A stretch of DNA of 64,000 nucleotides from Sporolactobacillus sp. Y61 (GCF_040529185.1 NZ_CP159510.1:1798001-1862000), one strand, 5' to 3'; counted from the stretch's first letter, positions 38,336-47,365 are shown. Notes: a model not told the origin generated them from the letters alone. Numbers and translations are program-made.

Positions 38336-39325
38336 ATGATTTACATTAATAATCGGGATGTTCTTGACCAGACATTGAATTTTGCGTTGGAGGAATATGC
38401 ATTAAAATATCTGGATATCAATGAGACGTACCTGATGTTCTATCGCATGGCACCGACTGTTATTGTCGGACGCAATCAGAATACGGCTGAAGAAATCAAC
38501 AGGGATTATATTCGGGCGAATAAGGTCACGGTAACCCGGAGGCTTTCAGGTGGAGGAGCTGTGTATAACGATCCGGGCAATTTAAGTTTCAGCTTTATCG
38601 CCAAAGACGACGGAGACAGCTTTAACAATTATCGTAAATTTACAGAACCCGTTATTCGGGCTCTACATTATATGGGTGTCGAAGCCCGGCTTGAAGGAAG
38701 AAATGACCTGACGCTTGATGGTAAAAAAATATCGGGGAATGCGCAATTTGTCACTCAGGGGCGTATTTTCAGTCATGGTACGCTGCTTTTTGATGTTAAT
38801 CTGGATCATGTTTCAAAAGCGCTCCATCCCGATGCGGCAAAATATGAATCAAAGGGGATCAAATCCGTACGAAGCCGGGTCACCAATATCCGTGAGCATC
38901 TGACGAAGGATATGACAATTCAGCAATTCCGTGAAACCTTGCTTCACTATATTTTTGAAGGTCAGGAAAAAATTCCGGAATATCAGATTACGGACGAAGA
39001 CTGGACAAACATTGTTGATATTGCCAATAAGCGTTATAGAAACTGGGATTGGGTTTATGGCAAATCTCCTGAATTTAATGTTCAAAAGGCAAAACGCTTT
39101 CCCGGCGGGCGGATTGACCTGAGAATGAATGTGAAAAAAAGTGTGGTTGAGAAAATGACGATTTATGGTGACTTCTTTGGTGCGGGTGATGTAACGGACA
39201 TTGAGAAGCTTCTCGTCGGCACAAAATATGACCGGAAGGCTATTGAAGAAAAGTTAAATGGTGTGGACGTACACAAATACTTCGGAAGAATCAGTGAGGA
39301 GGAACTCTTGTCTGTTCTGATCTGA
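38336..39325 (+). CDS. lplJ: Lipoate-protein ligase LplJ
   Basis: LplJ attaches free lipoate to E2 subunits and the glycine cleavage H protein, using ATP. The core RRLSGGGAVYNDPGNLSFSF (in part) lies near residues 70-90, GKKISGNAQ near 135, with Lys in the active site. The C-terminal accessory domain follows. Length is 329 residues. GGGGGAC precedes the ATG. The neighbour yhfN is the same as in B. subtilis. Confidence 0.94.
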   Translation: MIYINNRDVLDQTLNFALEEYALKYLDINETYLMFYRMAPTVIVGRNQNTAEEINRDYIRANKVTVTRRLSGGGAVYNDPGNLSFSFIAKDDGDSFNNYRKFTEPVIRALHYMGVEARLEGRNDLTLDGKKISGNAQFVTQGRIFSHGTLLFDVNLDHVSKALHPDAAKYESKGIKSVRSRVTNIREHLTKDMTIQQFRETLLHYIFEGQEKIPEYQITDEDWTNIVDIANKRYRNWDWVYGKSPEFNVQKAKRFPGGRIDLRMNVKKSVVEKMTIYGDFFGAGDVTDIEKLLVGTKYDRKAIEEKLNGVDVHKYFGRISEEELLSVLI

Positions 39326-39435
39326 GGGATGAGCGCCTGTTCTAAACAGTCCGGGGACAAACTAGAATAAGAATGGCCAGTCCTTTCGGGGACCGGAAGA
39401 CTGAAGATCCCATAACCCTAAAAGGAGGGTTCATC

Positions 39436-40701
39436 TTGAAAAAGGTTGTCCGGGGATTCATCCTGATCTATCTGATCTATCTCATCGCCATCGGTGTCTA
39501 CTTTTTCTTATGGGCGAAAACAGGGATCCCCGCAGAAGCAAAGGGAACACCTGCGGATCCGGCGCAGTTTATGAGTAAAGACCGCATCACGGAAAGCCTG
39601 AACTACAATGCCCTGCGGCACTTTATATCTTTTGCCCTGATTCCGCTGGAGTGGGGTGTCTATCTGTTTGTTCTGATCAGCGGTTTCTCTGTGTGGCTGA
39701 GAAACCGTTCTGAAAGAATAACCGGCCATTTTCTCATTCAGATGCTCATCGGCTTCGCCGCCCTGTCCCTTGTAGGCGCCATTGTTTTTCTCCCGGCAGA
39801 CCTGATTTCCTATCAAATTTCTCGGCACTATGGCATTTCTGTTCAGCCTTTTTACGACTGGCTGAGAGATCAGGGGATCAGTCTGGCGGTTGACAGCCTG
39901 ATCGGCTTTTTTGCACTGACTGCCGTTTTCTTTTTTATTCGCAGATATCCGGCAAACTGGTGGCTGCCCGTCTGGCTGCTGGCTGTTCCGTTTGTTGTTT
40001 TTCTGATCTATATCCAGCCGGTGGTCATTGATCCGCTGTACAATCATTTTCAGAGCCTTCAGGATGGCAGGCTGAAGCAGGAGATTCTGCAACTGGCCGC
40101 ACGTGCCCAAATTCCTGCAGATGATGTCTATGAGGTAGATATGTCCAGTGAAACGAATGCAATGAACGCCTATGTGAACGGGCTGGGCTCTCATTTGAGG
40201 ATTGTGCTCTGGGATACGACGATCAGGCAATTGAGTCCCCCGGAAGTGCTGTTTATTATGGCCCATGAAATGGCCCATTACGTCATGCATCACATTGTGT
40301 GGGCAGTCACAGCTGCACTTGCCGGTTTGCTGGTTGGTTTAATCCTCGCAGCAAAATTTCTGCTCTGGGCGGTGCAGAAATGGGGAGCCAGGCTCAATCT
40401 TAACCATCCGGGAGATATTGCTGCTTTGCCGCTTGTCTTACTCATATTTTCAGTTCTGTCCTTTGCTTTTGAACCGGTACAGGGTGCCATTTCAAGACAG
40501 TTTGAGCGTTCAGCTGACAGCTACGCCATCCATCTGACCGGTGACCGGGAAGCCGCTATTTCATCCTTTCAGAAGATTTCTTCTGCCAGTCTGGCGGAAA
40601 TCAATCCACCTGCACTTGTCAAATGGATCCAGTATGATCACCCGACCATGCTTGAGCGCTTCCAATATCTGGAGCAGGTGAATCTTAAAGATAAAGAATG
40701 A
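39436..40701 (+). CDS. yhfN: M48 membrane metallopeptidase YhfN
   Basis: This is a CAAX-protease-like M48 zinc peptidase in the membrane. Zinc motif HEMAH appears near residue 277, with the third ligand Glu in FERSADSYA near 356. Membrane segments lie at about 7-28, 60-80, 98-120, 148-168, 175-195 and near 290-315. AAAGGAGG precedes TTG 39436 by 7 bases, so the upstream in-frame ATG (39373) is not used. Length is 421 residues. Confidence 0.9.
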   Translation: MKKVVRGFILIYLIYLIAIGVYFFLWAKTGIPAEAKGTPADPAQFMSKDRITESLNYNALRHFISFALIPLEWGVYLFVLISGFSVWLRNRSERITGHFLIQMLIGFAALSLVGAIVFLPADLISYQISRHYGISVQPFYDWLRDQGISLAVDSLIGFFALTAVFFFIRRYPANWWLPVWLLAVPFVVFLIYIQPVVIDPLYNHFQSLQDGRLKQEILQLAARAQIPADDVYEVDMSSETNAMNAYVNGLGSHLRIVLWDTTIRQLSPPEVLFIMAHEMAHYVMHHIVWAVTAALAGLLVGLILAAKFLLWAVQKWGARLNLNHPGDIAALPLVLLIFSVLSFAFEPVQGAISRQFERSADSYAIHLTGDREAAISSFQKISSASLAEINPPALVKWIQYDHPTMLERFQYLEQVNLKDKE

Positions 40702-40795
40702 AAAAATTCCTCCACTGATGATGGTTTATGCTAAACTAAAAAGCGGCGGGTATATAAGATCCGCTGGAATCAGAAAGAGAATTGAGGCATTCATA

Positions 40796-41896
40796 ATGAC
40801 GAATGAAAAAAAGAAAGTCGCCGTGCTCTATGGCGGGAAGTCAACTGAATATGAAATATCACTTCTGACCGCTTTCTCTGTGATTAATGCCATGGACCGA
40901 AGTAAATATAGAATTTTCCCGGTTCATATCAGGCAGAACGGTCAGTGGGTAGCGGGTTCGGAGATTACGAAGCAGTTAACGAGTAAGGATCAGCTGCTCC
41001 TGAATGAAAATGCACAGCTGGAAGAGCAGTCTGAACACTGGCTGGCTCCGTCCGCTCCCATTGCAAAGGTAAATCAGCCCGATATTGTTTTTCCACTGCT
41101 GCACGGTCCCAATGGTGAAGACGGTACCGTTCAGGGACTGTTTGAGTTACTGAATATTGCCTATGTCGGCTCAGGCGTTGCCGGATCAGCGACAGGCATG
41201 GATAAAGTCATGATGAAGGATATCCTTAAGACCCATCAGATTCCCGGACCTGATTATCTGTCTGTTTCCCGCTATCAGTGGGAGAACGACGCTCCTTCGG
41301 TTATTCTTGAGATCAAGAATTCAATCGGGTATCCATGCTTTATTAAGCCGGCGAACTGCGGCTCAAGCGTCGGCATCAGCCAGTGCCTGAGTGAGACCGG
41401 AATATCCGCTGCGATTACCGATGCTTTCAGGTTCGATACGAAAGTCATCGTTGAGGAAAAGGTAAGTGGTCGTGAGATTGAATGCGGTGTGATTGGTAAT
41501 CATGACCTGTCTGTGTCCGTTCCCGGTGAAATTATCACGAAAGACGCGGCATTTTACGATTATCAGTCAAAATATCAGGAAGGTAAAAGCACCTTGATCA
41601 TCCCAGCTGATCTTCCCGATAAAGTGGTAGCAGAACTTGAAGATGTGGCCAGGCGGGCATTTATGGCTTTGAATCTGTCAGGCCTTGCACGTGTTGACGT
41701 CTTTGTCAGGGATAAAGACCATAAAATTATTCTGAATGAAGTCAATACAATGCCGGGATTTACTCAGTTCAGTATGTTTCCCCTGCTGTGGAAACATACC
41801 GGCGTTTCTTACAGACAGCTGATTGAAAAACTGATTGATCTCGGTTTGGAGAGACACAGGGAAAAACAAACCATACAGTATCGGATCGATAAGTAA
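40796..41896 (+). CDS. ddl: D-alanine--D-alanine ligase
   Basis: Ddl joins two D-alanines for the peptidoglycan stem. ATP-grasp motifs include HGPNGEDGTVQG, KPANCGSSVGIS and ILNEVNTMPGFT. The loop residue in YDYQSKY is Tyr, which is the form linked to D-Ala-D-Ala rather than D-lactate product. So a vancomycin-sensitive wall is inferred. ATG 40796 follows GAGG by 8 bases. Length is 366 residues. Confidence 0.95.
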   Translation: MTNEKKKVAVLYGGKSTEYEISLLTAFSVINAMDRSKYRIFPVHIRQNGQWVAGSEITKQLTSKDQLLLNENAQLEEQSEHWLAPSAPIAKVNQPDIVFPLLHGPNGEDGTVQGLFELLNIAYVGSGVAGSATGMDKVMMKDILKTHQIPGPDYLSVSRYQWENDAPSVILEIKNSIGYPCFIKPANCGSSVGISQCLSETGISAAITDAFRFDTKVIVEEKVSGREIECGVIGNHDLSVSVPGEIITKDAAFYDYQSKYQEGKSTLIIPADLPDKVVAELEDVARRAFMALNLSGLARVDVFVRDKDHKIILNEVNTMPGFTQFSMFPLLWKHTGVSYRQLIEKLIDLGLERHREKQTIQYRIDK

Positions 41897-41953
41897 AGAA
41901 AACCTGGTCACCGGCAAACGCCGGAAGCCTGAATTTGCCGTAAGATAGTGAAA

Positions 41954-41987
41954 AAAAAGCGATGAGCCGAAGGGCTCATCGCTTTTT
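41954..41987. terminator. Bidirectional terminator between ddl and the 3D hydrolase
   Basis: The stem AAAAAGCGATGAGCC pairs with GGCTCATCGCTTTTT around a short loop. A and T tracts flank both sides. Confidence 0.92.
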
Positions 41988-41997
41988 AAAACGCATA

Positions 41998-42987
41998 TTA
42001 ATGCAGAATCTGAATGGTCATTGTCCGACGCCCGAATTGGAGGGCCTGCTGCCGGGTCGGAAGATGGATATCGATTCTTTTTCCTTTAATATTTCCCCCT
42101 GTATCTCCGGCAGTATAGATACCATAACCCGGTACTTTGACCCGCGAACCGAGTGGAATGACGCCTGGATCAACCGCAATGACTTTTGCATTCGGGTTAT
42201 CTGAGAAGTTAATACCCGTGGCCGATATGCCGCCGAGCGCATAGCTTGTTGCTGTAACCGTAATGGATGAACCAGCCTGCCTCTGAGGCGCAGGCGCTTT
42301 TTTCGCTGCTTTATGAGTTGCTTTCGTGACCTTAGTGACCTTAACAGGCTTCACCGGTTTTCTGGCAGCCTGTTCTTTCTCACGGTCCGCAATAGCTGCG
42401 GCTTCGGCAGCTTTTCTTGCTTTTTCCTTTGCCTCAGCCTTTGCCTCAGCTTTTGCTTTGGCCTTTGCTTTGGCTTCTGCTTTAGCTTTTCTCTCAGCAG
42501 CAGCCTTTTCTTCCTGTTTCATTTCAGCGGCTCTTGCTTTGTATGCACTGGCTTCATCGGACGAAGAGTACACGGTATACAGTGCTGTTTTTGTATTTGG
42601 GCCAACCAGTCCGTTCTCAGCGATGTGCTGGTTTGACTGGAAGTGCTTCACGGCATCTGCTGTCAATTCCCCAAATACGCCATTCACTTCTCCTCCATAA
42701 TAACCCAGTAAGCGAAGTGTATCCTGAATCTCTGCAACGGAAGGACCGCTGTCTCCCAATTGCAACAAACTATTTCCGAATATTCTGGTGATACTGTTAC
42801 TATCTGGTTGTAAACTCGGATCATTCTGACTGAATCCTACTGCTGTTTTGAGTTCAGGATCTTGACTTTTTACAGCGTGACTATCATTTGTACTGCTCGT
42901 TTTCGCGAAGGCAATCGTTGTCGGTGCAAGAATACCGAAAAACACCGTCAGGGTTGTCAGCGCGGTCAGCCTTTTAATGATATTCAT
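41998..42987 (-). CDS. Secreted 3D-domain cell-wall hydrolase with peptidoglycan-binding domain
   Basis: The 329-residue protein has a signal peptide (1-28), a PG_binding_1 domain (about 75-140), an Ala/Lys/Glu-rich helical linker (150-225) and a C-terminal 3D domain. In the last, DPGVIPLGSRV, AGDTGG and RIDIHLPT hold the three conserved Asp residues. It is like YocH and Sps/YabE in the 3D part, so muralytic activity is likely. AAGGAGG precedes ATG. A WalR-type box lies upstream. Confidence 0.9.
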   Translation of the reverse strand: MNIIKRLTALTTLTVFFGILAPTTIAFAKTSSTNDSHAVKSQDPELKTAVGFSQNDPSLQPDSNSITRIFGNSLLQLGDSGPSVAEIQDTLRLLGYYGGEVNGVFGELTADAVKHFQSNQHIAENGLVGPNTKTALYTVYSSSDEASAYKARAAEMKQEEKAAAERKAKAEAKAKAKAKAEAKAEAKEKARKAAEAAAIADREKEQAARKPVKPVKVTKVTKATHKAAKKAPAPQRQAGSSITVTATSYALGGISATGINFSDNPNAKVIAVDPGVIPLGSRVKVPGYGIYTAGDTGGNIKGKRIDIHLPTRQQALQFGRRTMTIQILH

Positions 42988-43010
42988 TAAGTAAAAACCT
43001 CCTTAGGCGG

Positions 43011-43034
43011 GCAAAACAGGATAGCCTGTTTTGC
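43011..43034 (-). promoter_or_regulatory. Perfect hairpin in the 5' leader of the 3D hydrolase
   Basis: A 10-bp perfect stem GCAAAACAGG with a 4-base loop lies just upstream of the AAGGAGG site. There is no T run after it. It may shield the RNA 5' end or affect ribosome loading. Confidence 0.6.
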
Positions 43035-43083
43035 ATCCAACGGTAATTGTAAGGGCTCAACATCTCAGACGTGTATTAGTCAG

Positions 43084-43100
43084 ATTACAGTTCTGTAACA
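43084..43100 (-). promoter_or_regulatory. WalR (YycF) box upstream of the 3D hydrolase
   Basis: On the minus strand TGTTAC-AGAAC-TGTAAT fits the published direct repeat TGTWAH-N5-TGTWAH exactly. A TTGACA lies further upstream (rc of 43125-43130 region), with a poor -10. Known: WalR controls wall hydrolase genes such as yocH. Confidence 0.72.
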
Positions 43101-43282
43101 ATGAGATAAGTTTTTTTGGATTTGTCAATATGTTTTCTCAAATTTATGATAAAAATATTTACATATTTGTCTCCCTGACGGGTATCATGAAGTGCTCTCA
43201 ATTTGTAAAAAAAATAATTTGCTCTAAACTAGAGAAGGACAGAATACAGATCGTATAAATTAACTACCAGGGGGATAACAAG

Positions 43283-43813
43283 GTGGAAGCGAAAAAAATG
43301 AATGCATCACGTTCGGTTACTTCTGTACACGTCATGCCGAACGATACAAATAATCATGGCACATTTTTCGGCGGAAAACTGATGATGTATGTTGATAATA
43401 TCGGAGCTGTATCGGCCATGCGCCATGCGCGGCAATCGGTGGTCACCGCATCGATAGATTCTGTGGATTTTCTCCACCCCATAAAAGCAGGTTCGTCTGT
43501 CTGCCTCGAAGCGATGGTGACATGGACGCACCATACGTCCATGGAAGTATTCGTGAAAATTGTTACTGAAGATTTAATGACCGGTGAACGTAAATTGTGT
43601 ACCACGTGCTATCTTACGTTTGTTGCTATCGGTAAAAATGGAAAACCGGTTCCTGTACCTAAAGTCATACCGGAAAGTGAAGAAGAACGGATGCTCTTTA
43701 AGTCAGCCGAAAAGCGCTATTTGCGCAGGAAGGAAAGACGTCTGGAAACGAAAAAATTTGCTTCAAAGCTGACACTGGACAAACCCTGGGACCGTGAGAT
43801 GAACAATATCTGA
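43283..43813 (+). CDS. ykhA: Acyl-CoA thioesterase (YkhA-like hotdog)
   Basis: This 176-residue hotdog-fold enzyme hydrolyses acyl-CoA. The conserved NHGTFFGGKLMMYVDNIGAV (in part) block lies at residues about 25-42. The start is GTG 43283, preceded by AGGGGGA. The tail is basic. Substrate range is not predictable. yjcZ follows. Confidence 0.88.
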   Translation: MEAKKMNASRSVTSVHVMPNDTNNHGTFFGGKLMMYVDNIGAVSAMRHARQSVVTASIDSVDFLHPIKAGSSVCLEAMVTWTHHTSMEVFVKIVTEDLMTGERKLCTTCYLTFVAIGKNGKPVPVPKVIPESEEERMLFKSAEKRYLRRKERRLETKKFASKLTLDKPWDREMNNI

Positions 43814-43902
43814 TGTCCACACCTTTAGGAGTGACCTGCATAGAATGTACTGTTGAGTGGGGAAAACTGCTCAAAATACGGAATAAAGGGGCGAGTGACG
43901 AT

Positions 43903-43998
43903 ATGGGTGCAACTTCCGGCGGTTACAGCAACGGTTTTGCGTTAATCGTTGTTCTGTTCATTTTGCTGATCATTGTTGGTACGGCATTCGTTTATTAA
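43903..43998 (+). CDS. yjcZ: YjcZ-type small sporulation membrane protein
   Basis: This 31-residue protein shows the YjcZ family pattern: Gly-rich start (GGYSNGF) followed by one membrane helix ALIVVLFILLIIVG. AAAGGGG lies 11 bases before ATG 43903. A longer in-frame reading from 43813 has upstream residues unlike the family and is not used. Such proteins are made during sporulation. Confidence 0.88.
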   Translation: MGATSGGYSNGFALIVVLFILLIIVGTAFVY

Positions 43999-44027
43999 TA
44001 AGCAGGCCGACAAGATGAACCGGTAAT

Positions 44028-44067
44028 AAAAACAGCCGCGGACTTTTTTTAGTCCGCGGCTGTTTTT
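44028..44067. terminator. Bidirectional terminator between yjcZ and ribU
   Basis: The stem AAAACAGCCGCGGACT pairs with its complement around a T-rich loop, with A and T tracts outside. Confidence 0.92.
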
Positions 44068-44080
44068 CGTCAGGAACAGA

Positions 44081-44689
44081 TCAGGCAGCTGTATGCTTTC
44101 TCTGAATAAAATGTTTTAAGCGTGCACCGAGCGGGATCATTAACAGGGTCAGAACTACACCTTTGAGCAGATTAAAAGGTGCGACTCCATAAACAATTAA
44201 TGTCATCAGGTTCTGAATGTTGTGGTTGGCTGCCTGGGACATCTGTACGGCACTGTCTATACTCAGTCCAAGAAAGACAGCATAAGCAGGAAAGATAAGG
44301 TAATAATTGGCAAGGGCCATCAGTATGGTCATGATCAGTGTGCCGACAAGCATACCCTCGGCAAGTGAGAAGAGTGTATGCTTTTTCTTGTAAAACCACC
44401 AGGTAACGAGAATTAATATCGAGCCGGCAGTAAAATTGGCCAATTCACCGACAGGTACGACTGTCAGTGATCCGGTCAGTAACACGTGGAGAATATTTTT
44501 AATGGCTTCAATAGCAATACCGGCCCCGGGTCCGAGTATGATGGCACCAATCAACGCAGGTATATCGCTGAAATCCATGGTCAGAAAAACAGGGAAAAGC
44601 GGCACAGGAAAAGCGATCAGCATAATCAGGAAACCCAGAGCTGCAAGCAGTGACACCAGAACCATTTTCTTCAAAGATAAAGCCTTCAT
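44081..44689 (-). CDS. ribU: Riboflavin ECF transporter S component RibU
   Basis: RibU is the riboflavin-binding membrane subunit of an ECF transporter, needing the shared EcfAAT energising module from elsewhere. It has 202 residues and about six membrane segments. The N terminus LVSLLAALGFLIML and the FPVFLTMDFSDIPALIG segment (in part) are typical. An FMN riboswitch precedes it, which confirms flavin uptake. The ribosome site lies at GGGGTGATC on the minus strand. Confidence 0.94.
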   Translation of the reverse strand: MKALSLKKMVLVSLLAALGFLIMLIAFPVPLFPVFLTMDFSDIPALIGAIILGPGAGIAIEAIKNILHVLLTGSLTVVPVGELANFTAGSILILVTWWFYKKKHTLFSLAEGMLVGTLIMTILMALANYYLIFPAYAVFLGLSIDSAVQMSQAANHNIQNLMTLIVYGVAPFNLLKGVVLTLLMIPLGARLKHFIQRKHTAA

Positions 44690-44779
44690 AATAGATCACC
44701 CCATGATAGTATTGGGATGATGTGTGCGGTGAGTTTCTATCAGGATACAACCATCGGTTCAGCGGTTATTTAAAAGCCG

Positions 44780-45038
44780 GTAAAAATAAAGAAGCCCAAA
44801 GGATAAGTAAATTCCTTTGGGCTTCGCTGATATCACTGAGCGCACGACAGACCTGTCATCACGCTTCGCTGTTCAACGCTGAATAGAAGGCGGAAAATGC
44901 GCCGTCACATCATCCTTCTTTCATCCAGACTGTACTGTCGGTCCCGGCATCTCACCGGATCTGCCAAAAGGCTCGCGGACTCTGGACGTTTAAATCCAAT
45001 ACCGCCGGTCGGGAATCACACCCTGCCCTGAAGGAATA
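44780..45038 (-). promoter_or_regulatory. FMN riboswitch (RFN element) with terminator
   Basis: On the minus strand, from about 45038 to 44912, the RFN core is seen: TTCCTTCAGGGCAGGGTG, GCGAGCC, GGCAGATCCGGTGAGA, CCGGGACCGACAGT, GTCTGGATGAAAGAAGGAT. A hairpin at 44791-44825 (13-bp stem) with a T-rich tract is the terminator. FMN binding is expected to stop ribU transcription. Confidence 0.96.
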
Positions 45039-45059
45039 TTTGATTCAATTTACACATAC

Positions 45060-45088
45060 ATTTTACACCCGTTAAGCGTATTCATCAA
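45060..45088 (-). promoter_or_regulatory. Promoter of the ribU riboswitch RNA
   Basis: On the minus strand TTGATG (45083-45088) is 17 bases before TAAAAT (45060-45065), with TG before the -10. Confidence 0.75.
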
Positions 45089-45139
45089 GACTTTTTTTCA
45101 CATAAATACGAATCCTGATCTGAACTCCCTGATCCGTTG

Positions 45140-46054
45140 TCAGATCACATAATCCAGTACAAGTCCGACCGAGAGCAGGATGCCAAAGAGTGTCTGCATC
45201 TGTGCCGTAGCTTTCATGGCCGGCATCAGCTGAATAGAACGTGTCTTTCCACGAAACAACTTTGTCGCCTGAATGGCTTTCGGAAGGCTGGCGAAAACAA
45301 CCAGAAGCCAGGCTGATTCAACCTGGAAGACCATTAATCCGATGATCCACAGATAAGAAATCACAAACAGGGAAGCGAGTACACGAATGGCAGCCGGCCG
45401 TCCGAGCAGAACAGGCAGGGTTTTTCGACCCTTTTCCTTATCCCGGGATAAATCACGAATGTTATTCGCCATATTAATTCCCCCGACGAGAAGGCCGATC
45501 GGAATGGAGATAAGGACCGTGTTCAGTGTCAGCATATCCGTTTGGATGAAGAAAGAGATCCAGATGATAAAGATACCCATAAATAAGCCCGAGATCATTT
45601 CTCCAAAGGGGGTATAGGCGATCGGTAACGGTCCGCCGGAATAAAGGTAGCCGGTGAGAATACAAACCGACCCGGCGGCGGCAATCCACCAGTTGCTTTT
45701 CATACAGATATAAACCCCGATCAGCATGGAAGCGGCGCACAGACTGAGCGCGAGATAAAGGATCGTCTTTGGCCGGAATCCATCACGAACAATACTGCCG
45801 CCAATGCCGACTGAGCTGGAATCATCCAGGCCTCTTTTAAAATCAAAATACTCATTGAACAGATTGGTTGCAATCTGGATCATCATGGAAGCAATTAACA
45901 TGGCGATAAAAAGTAAAAAATTGGGAATTCTTATGGGCAGAACCAGTGCCGTACCGAGTGCGACGGGAACAAAGGAAGCCGTCAGGGTATGCGGGCGGAT
46001 CATCTTCCACCATTTTTTAAAACCTGTATTCTTCTCCAAAACGGATCCATTCAT
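45140..46054 (-). CDS. menA: 1,4-dihydroxy-2-naphthoate prenyltransferase MenA
   Basis: MenA joins a polyprenyl chain to DHNA in menaquinone synthesis. This UbiA-family membrane protein has 304 residues and about eight membrane segments. The prenyl diphosphate-binding motif is NLFNEYFDFKRG...D near residue 65, and a second Asp-rich site (NNIRDLSRD) lies near 198. AGGAGAG precedes the ATG. The 46055-46411 gap upstream has no gene that I support; it should carry its promoter. Confidence 0.93.
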   Translation of the reverse strand: MNGSVLEKNTGFKKWWKMIRPHTLTASFVPVALGTALVLPIRIPNFLLFIAMLIASMMIQIATNLFNEYFDFKRGLDDSSSVGIGGSIVRDGFRPKTILYLALSLCAASMLIGVYICMKSNWWIAAAGSVCILTGYLYSGGPLPIAYTPFGEMISGLFMGIFIIWISFFIQTDMLTLNTVLISIPIGLLVGGINMANNIRDLSRDKEKGRKTLPVLLGRPAAIRVLASLFVISYLWIIGLMVFQVESAWLLVVFASLPKAIQATKLFRGKTRSIQLMPAMKATAQMQTLFGILLSVGLVLDYVI

Positions 46055-46411
46055 ATTTGATCTCTCCTATAATAAGATGCCAGAAAGGGCAGGAAGATTG
46101 GCTGACAGACGATCAGCTGCCACAACCAGAAGGATATGGCCTGTAACGCACAGCTCGAATGAGCCCGCCGTTCAGCGCATGTGGTGCTCCTGCGTCATGC
46201 AGCTATATCATCGGGCGGCTGACAGCACCCGATAAATGTTAAAATGAAATGATGAGACAAAAGGGTCACGAATTCGACATTTTTGTAACAATTTTAGTTT
46301 ATGAGATTAGTAAGGTACTGTCAATCCTGAAGTACATACGCAGCATTTCTGCTTTTAATGATGGTCCTGTCGGAAGGACTGCACGGGTACAGGGTGGGGG
46401 CAAAAAAAGAG

Positions 46412-46702
46412 TCAGGACTTTACTGAGGGATGGGGAGTTCCCGGTTCAGAAGATGCCGGTATCCGTGGCCGGGGAAACCGGACATTGAGCAGTGTCCGGA
46501 GCGCATCACATTCAACACCGGTCAGGGTAATGCCTCTTCTCATTTTTTTCTTGTCGGCTGACCAGCTTCTGATATCGTATTTTGCTTCACGGTTATTCCA
46601 GCTGACCAGATTAAATTCCCGAGTCCATCCGGAAGGCTCTTTTGACAGAACACCGAAATGTTCGACAATGTGACATGTAATTCTTTGTTCTGATTCTGAC
46701 AT
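46412..46702 (-). CDS. ydbC: PC4/YdbC-type ssDNA-binding protein
   Basis: This 96-residue protein matches the YdbC/PC4 family, whose Lactococcus member binds single-stranded DNA. The core SGWTREFNLVSWNNREAKYD (in part) and KYDIRSWSADKKKMRRGITL motifs are seen at residues 23-58. GAGGTG lies before the ATG. The promoter has two LexA-like boxes, so an SOS-linked role in DNA handling is inferred. Confidence 0.85.
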   Translation of the reverse strand: MSESEQRITCHIVEHFGVLSKEPSGWTREFNLVSWNNREAKYDIRSWSADKKKMRRGITLTGVECDALRTLLNVRFPRPRIPASSEPGTPHPSVKS

Positions 46703-46726
46703 ACGATCACCTCATTATTAGATATA

Positions 46727-46774
46727 GAACAAATGTTCTATAATCATCATAAACGGGAACAAGCGTTCTGTCAA
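46727..46774 (-). promoter_or_regulatory. SOS-type promoter with two LexA boxes
   Basis: On the minus strand TTGACA (46769-46774) and TATGAT (46746-46751) are 17 bases apart. GAAC-N4-GTTC occurs twice: 46757-46768 inside the spacer and 46727-46738 just after the -10. This is the LexA/DinR core of Firmicutes. Confidence 0.8.
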
Positions 46775-46861
46775 GGGTTCGGATAAATAAATAAAGTCTT
46801 CAGGTCGCATTTTGTTATAATGATAAGAAAAAGATCATGTCAATCATTAGAGGGGATACAT

Positions 46862-47365
46862 ATGCTGCGCTATACACTTGCTCTGATTCAGTATAAAGGG
46901 AAGATACTCATGATTAACCGGGAAAAAAATCCGTGGCAGGGTGCATGGAACGGCGTCGGCGGGAAGCTTGAGCCGACAGAGACGCCGGAACAATGCGTGA
47001 TCCGTGAAATCCGGGAAGAAACAGGCCTTCAGGTCACTCACCCGTTATACCGGGGCATCGTCACATGGAACGCTGACAGTGAGAAACTGGAGGGAATGTA
47101 TCTGTTTGTCGTTCGCGCAGTGGATGCTGCGGCGCTTCATACACCACTGAGGACCAGAGAGGGGATACTTGAATGGAAGACAGAGCAATGGATCCTGTCA
47201 AAGGATAATTTCGGGACGGTGCCTTCCTTATTCAGTTTCATGCGGGATGCTCTCGACATAGATCATTGTCAGCCGAAAAACTACCACTGTGTGTTTAACG
47301 GAAACCAGCTGGTTCACACGGAAATACGACCGGTTCCGCAATCCATAAAGAATAGAGAATTATAA
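46862..47365 (+). CDS. Nudix hydrolase (MutT-like)
   Basis: This 167-residue Nudix hydrolase has the box GGKLEPTETPEQCVIREIREE (in part) near residues 36-58, fitting Gx5Ex7REUxEExGU. The substrate may be an oxidised nucleotide such as 8-oxo-dGTP, as its neighbours in the family. ATG 46862 follows GAGGGG. TATAAT stands at 46816-46821. Its end overlaps the convergent gene by 6 bases. Confidence 0.88.
   Translation: MLRYTLALIQYKGKILMINREKNPWQGAWNGVGGKLEPTETPEQCVIREIREETGLQVTHPLYRGIVTWNADSEKLEGMYLFVVRAVDAAALHTPLRTREGILEWKTEQWILSKDNFGTVPSLFSFMRDALDIDHCQPKNYHCVFNGNQLVHTEIRPVPQSIKNREL

Noticed and set aside
42313..42700. Plus-strand Cys/Phe- or Ala-rich readings
   Set aside because: They are antisense images of the Lys/Ala repeat linker of the 3D hydrolase.
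43813..43902. Longer version of the YjcZ protein
   Set aside because: The extra residues do not fit the family, while ATG 43903 has a ribosome site and gives the usual length.
46249..46488. 79-residue plus-strand reading
   Set aside because: It overlaps the end of the PC4-like gene on the other strand, has no ribosome site and low-complexity composition.
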